From Ignavibacteria bacterium (GTDB taxonomy: Bacteria; Bacteroidota; Ignavibacteria; Ignavibacteriales; Ignavibacteriaceae), in contig JAUSIA010000059.1 in NCBI GenBank assembly GCA_030648225.1, positions 1 through 6,803 on the forward strand: a DNA stretch of 6,803 nucleotides. The letters are read 5' to 3'. Shown here piece after piece: positions 5,630-6,803 of the stretch. The number at the start of each line of letters is the position of its first letter. Positions within the stretch are counted from its first letter, which is position 1. The position numbers were made by a program, and so were the translations under genes. The notes under the pieces were generated by a model. It saw only the letters and a list, made by a program, of their open reading frames with translations, had not been told where the DNA came from and did no database searches.

Positions 5630-6803
5630 TCATCATCTCCGCAGTTGTGAACCTCAGTATAATCACCACGGAAAACTTCATAGCCGCCGATTGAATACTT
5701 TTTATCTTCAGGATTTGAAAGATCAAAAACTTTTTCTCCCTCAACCCAGGTCTGCTCTACTTTTGTGTAAACACTTAGAGGTTCGCCTGAAAGAATAATA
5801 AAGTCTGCATCCTTATTTGTTTCAAGTGAACCGATTCGATCTTCAAGTCCAAGCATTCTTGCACCTGCAAGTGTTAAAGCTTCAAGTGATTTTGATTCGC
5901 TCATTCCTGCTCTTACACCAAATGCGGCAGAGCGGAGGAAAAATCTTGAGTCTGTAATTCCATCATCTGTATGATAAGCAACATCAACACCTGCTTTTTC
6001 AAGCACTGCACCTGTTTTGTAGATCAGGTTAACAGCTTCTAATTTTCCGCCAGGTGAATCCAAAACAATAATTGAGCAGGGTACTTTTGCAGCTGCAATT
6101 TGTTCTGCAACCTTCCAGCCTTCGCTTACATGATGCAGAACCACTTTGAATCCAAACTCTTCCTTAAGCCTTAATACTGTCATAATATCATCAGCACGGT
6201 GAGTATGATGCTGGACAATTCTTTTTCCTAAAAGCACCTGAACGAGAGTTTCCAATTCCAAATTCCGTTCAGGTATCTTTTCAGGATCACCATTTGCTCT
6301 TTCAATTTTAGCTTTATACTCCTGTGCTTTTATAAAAAGCTGCCTTATTATTGAAGCAGATTTTGAACGGGTTCCGGGAAAAGGAGTTTCACCAATTGAG
6401 TTAGTACCATTTGCCATTTTCAATCCGCCGCAAATACCATTTAATACATCATTACAATAAAGCAAATCATTAATAGTCTTTGGATCTTTTCTCATTTTCA
6501 AATATACCGTTTGCCCACTCATTAAATAACCTGAGCCGGGCATTACATTTACCGTTGTTATTCCTCCCGCAATAGCCTTTTTAAAAGTATCGCTCTGCGG
6601 ATCAATTGCATCAAGTATTCTTACTTCAGGATGTGTAGTGGAAGAACGGTCGCCGCCGTCTCCATCCCCAATGTGCGAATGAGTATCAACAAGTCCCGGC
6701 ATGATTACCTTACCTTTAACATCAAATACAATTATATCTTCTTCTTTCCCGGGAGGGAAATCTTCCATGCTGCCCACTTCAGCTATTTTTCCATTTTGAA
6801 CCA
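5626..6803 (-). CDS. Metal-dependent amidohydrolase, COG1228 family (N-terminus beyond the right edge)
   Basis: The frame is open to the window edge, with 391 residues present, numbered here from Val at 6801. The GTG at 6777 is internal, because the codons before it read VQNGKIAEV, the usual beta-domain strand of the family. It probably hydrolyses amide, peptide or ring bonds with a bound metal; the substrate cannot be told, and relatives include imidazolonepropionases and Xaa-Pro or Xaa-Lys/Arg dipeptidases. Ligand motifs are intact: PGLVDTHSHIG (His41, His43), HHTHRADDI (His199, His201), LHHVSEG (His223, His224) and HTDDGITDSR (Asp279, Asp280). The C-terminal beta domain closes with RIGSLETNKDADFIIL and a GGYEVFRG tail. 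PGTRSKSA (about 142-149) and MSGQT match the same positions in the downstream paralogue, which it overlaps by 4 bp. Any signal peptide lies outside the window. Confidence 0.92.
   Translation of the reverse strand, partial: VQNGKIAEVGSMEDFPPGKEEDIIVFDVKGKVIMPGLVDTHSHIGDGDGGDRSSTTHPEVRILDAIDPQSDTFKKAIAGGITTVNVMPGSGYLMSGQTVYLKMRKDPKTINDLLYCNDVLNGICGGLKMANGTNSIGETPFPGTRSKSASIIRQLFIKAQEYKAKIERANGDPEKIPERNLELETLVQVLLGKRIVQHHTHRADDIMTVLRLKEEFGFKVVLHHVSEGWKVAEQIAAAKVPCSIIVLDSPGGKLEAVNLIYKTGAVLEKAGVDVAYHTDDGITDSRFFLRSAAFGVRAGMSESKSLEALTLAGARMLGLEDRIGSLETNKDADFIILSGEPLSVYTKVEQTWVEGEKVFDLSNPEDKKYSIGGYEVFRGDYTEVHNCGDDE

Noticed and set aside
5520..5744. Minus-strand open frame overlapping the junction of the two amidohydrolase genes
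   Set aside because: It is out of frame with both genes, and its VISKERSDN stretch is just the palindromic repeat read in another frame, a common source of false proteins.
6775..6777. GTG as the start codon of the upstream amidohydrolase
   Set aside because: The frame continues upstream to the window edge with VQNGKIAEV, a normal conserved strand of the family, and there is no ribosome site, so the gene starts outside the window.

Overview
The window is A+T-rich and carries six protein genes (two of them cut by the window edges) plus four palindromic repeat elements. I see no rRNA, tRNA, transposase, phage gene or CRISPR array. Three traits suggest a member of the Bacteroidota/Ignavibacteriota group: exported proteins whose signal peptides end in -AQ or -SQ, a secreted prolyl oligopeptidase, and intergenic palindromes of the GTCATTTCG...CGAAGTGA type. 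Clear AAGGA(G) ribosome sites in front of several genes lean towards an Ignavibacteria-like lineage rather than classic Bacteroidetes, which mostly lack them. This is inference from style, not from a marker gene.

Layout. Positions 1-132 (minus) hold the start of a secreted protein that runs off the left edge. It diverges from a PaiB-type FMN-binding regulator (283-897, plus). A composite palindromic element (901-999) fills the convergent gap to an exported S9A prolyl oligopeptidase (1036-3144, minus). A 186-bp divergent spacer separates the peptidase from an OsmC-type peroxiredoxin (3331-3756, plus). A second composite hairpin region (3776-3942) lies between OsmC and a convergent 90-residue YjdJ-type acetyltransferase (4010-4282, minus). 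Upstream of the acetyltransferase on the same strand, beyond a 27-bp palindrome (4320-4346), is a two-gene amidohydrolase operon (4361-5629 and 5626-6803, minus). The upstream member of this pair is cut by the right edge.

How the genes relate. The two amidohydrolases overlap by ATGA and are paralogues. The upstream one keeps its metal-ligand motifs. The downstream one has lost nearly all of them, so it looks like a catalytically silent partner of an active enzyme. The downstream one also has a palindromic repeat built in frame into its signal-peptide region. OsmC detoxifies peroxides. The PaiB protein may be a regulator or simply a flavin-binding protein. The peptidase and amidohydrolases could both act on peptides outside the cytoplasm, but nothing in the sequence ties them into one pathway. 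Most of the window is ordinary housekeeping and accessory metabolism; the amidohydrolase pair and the repeats are the parts worth a second look.
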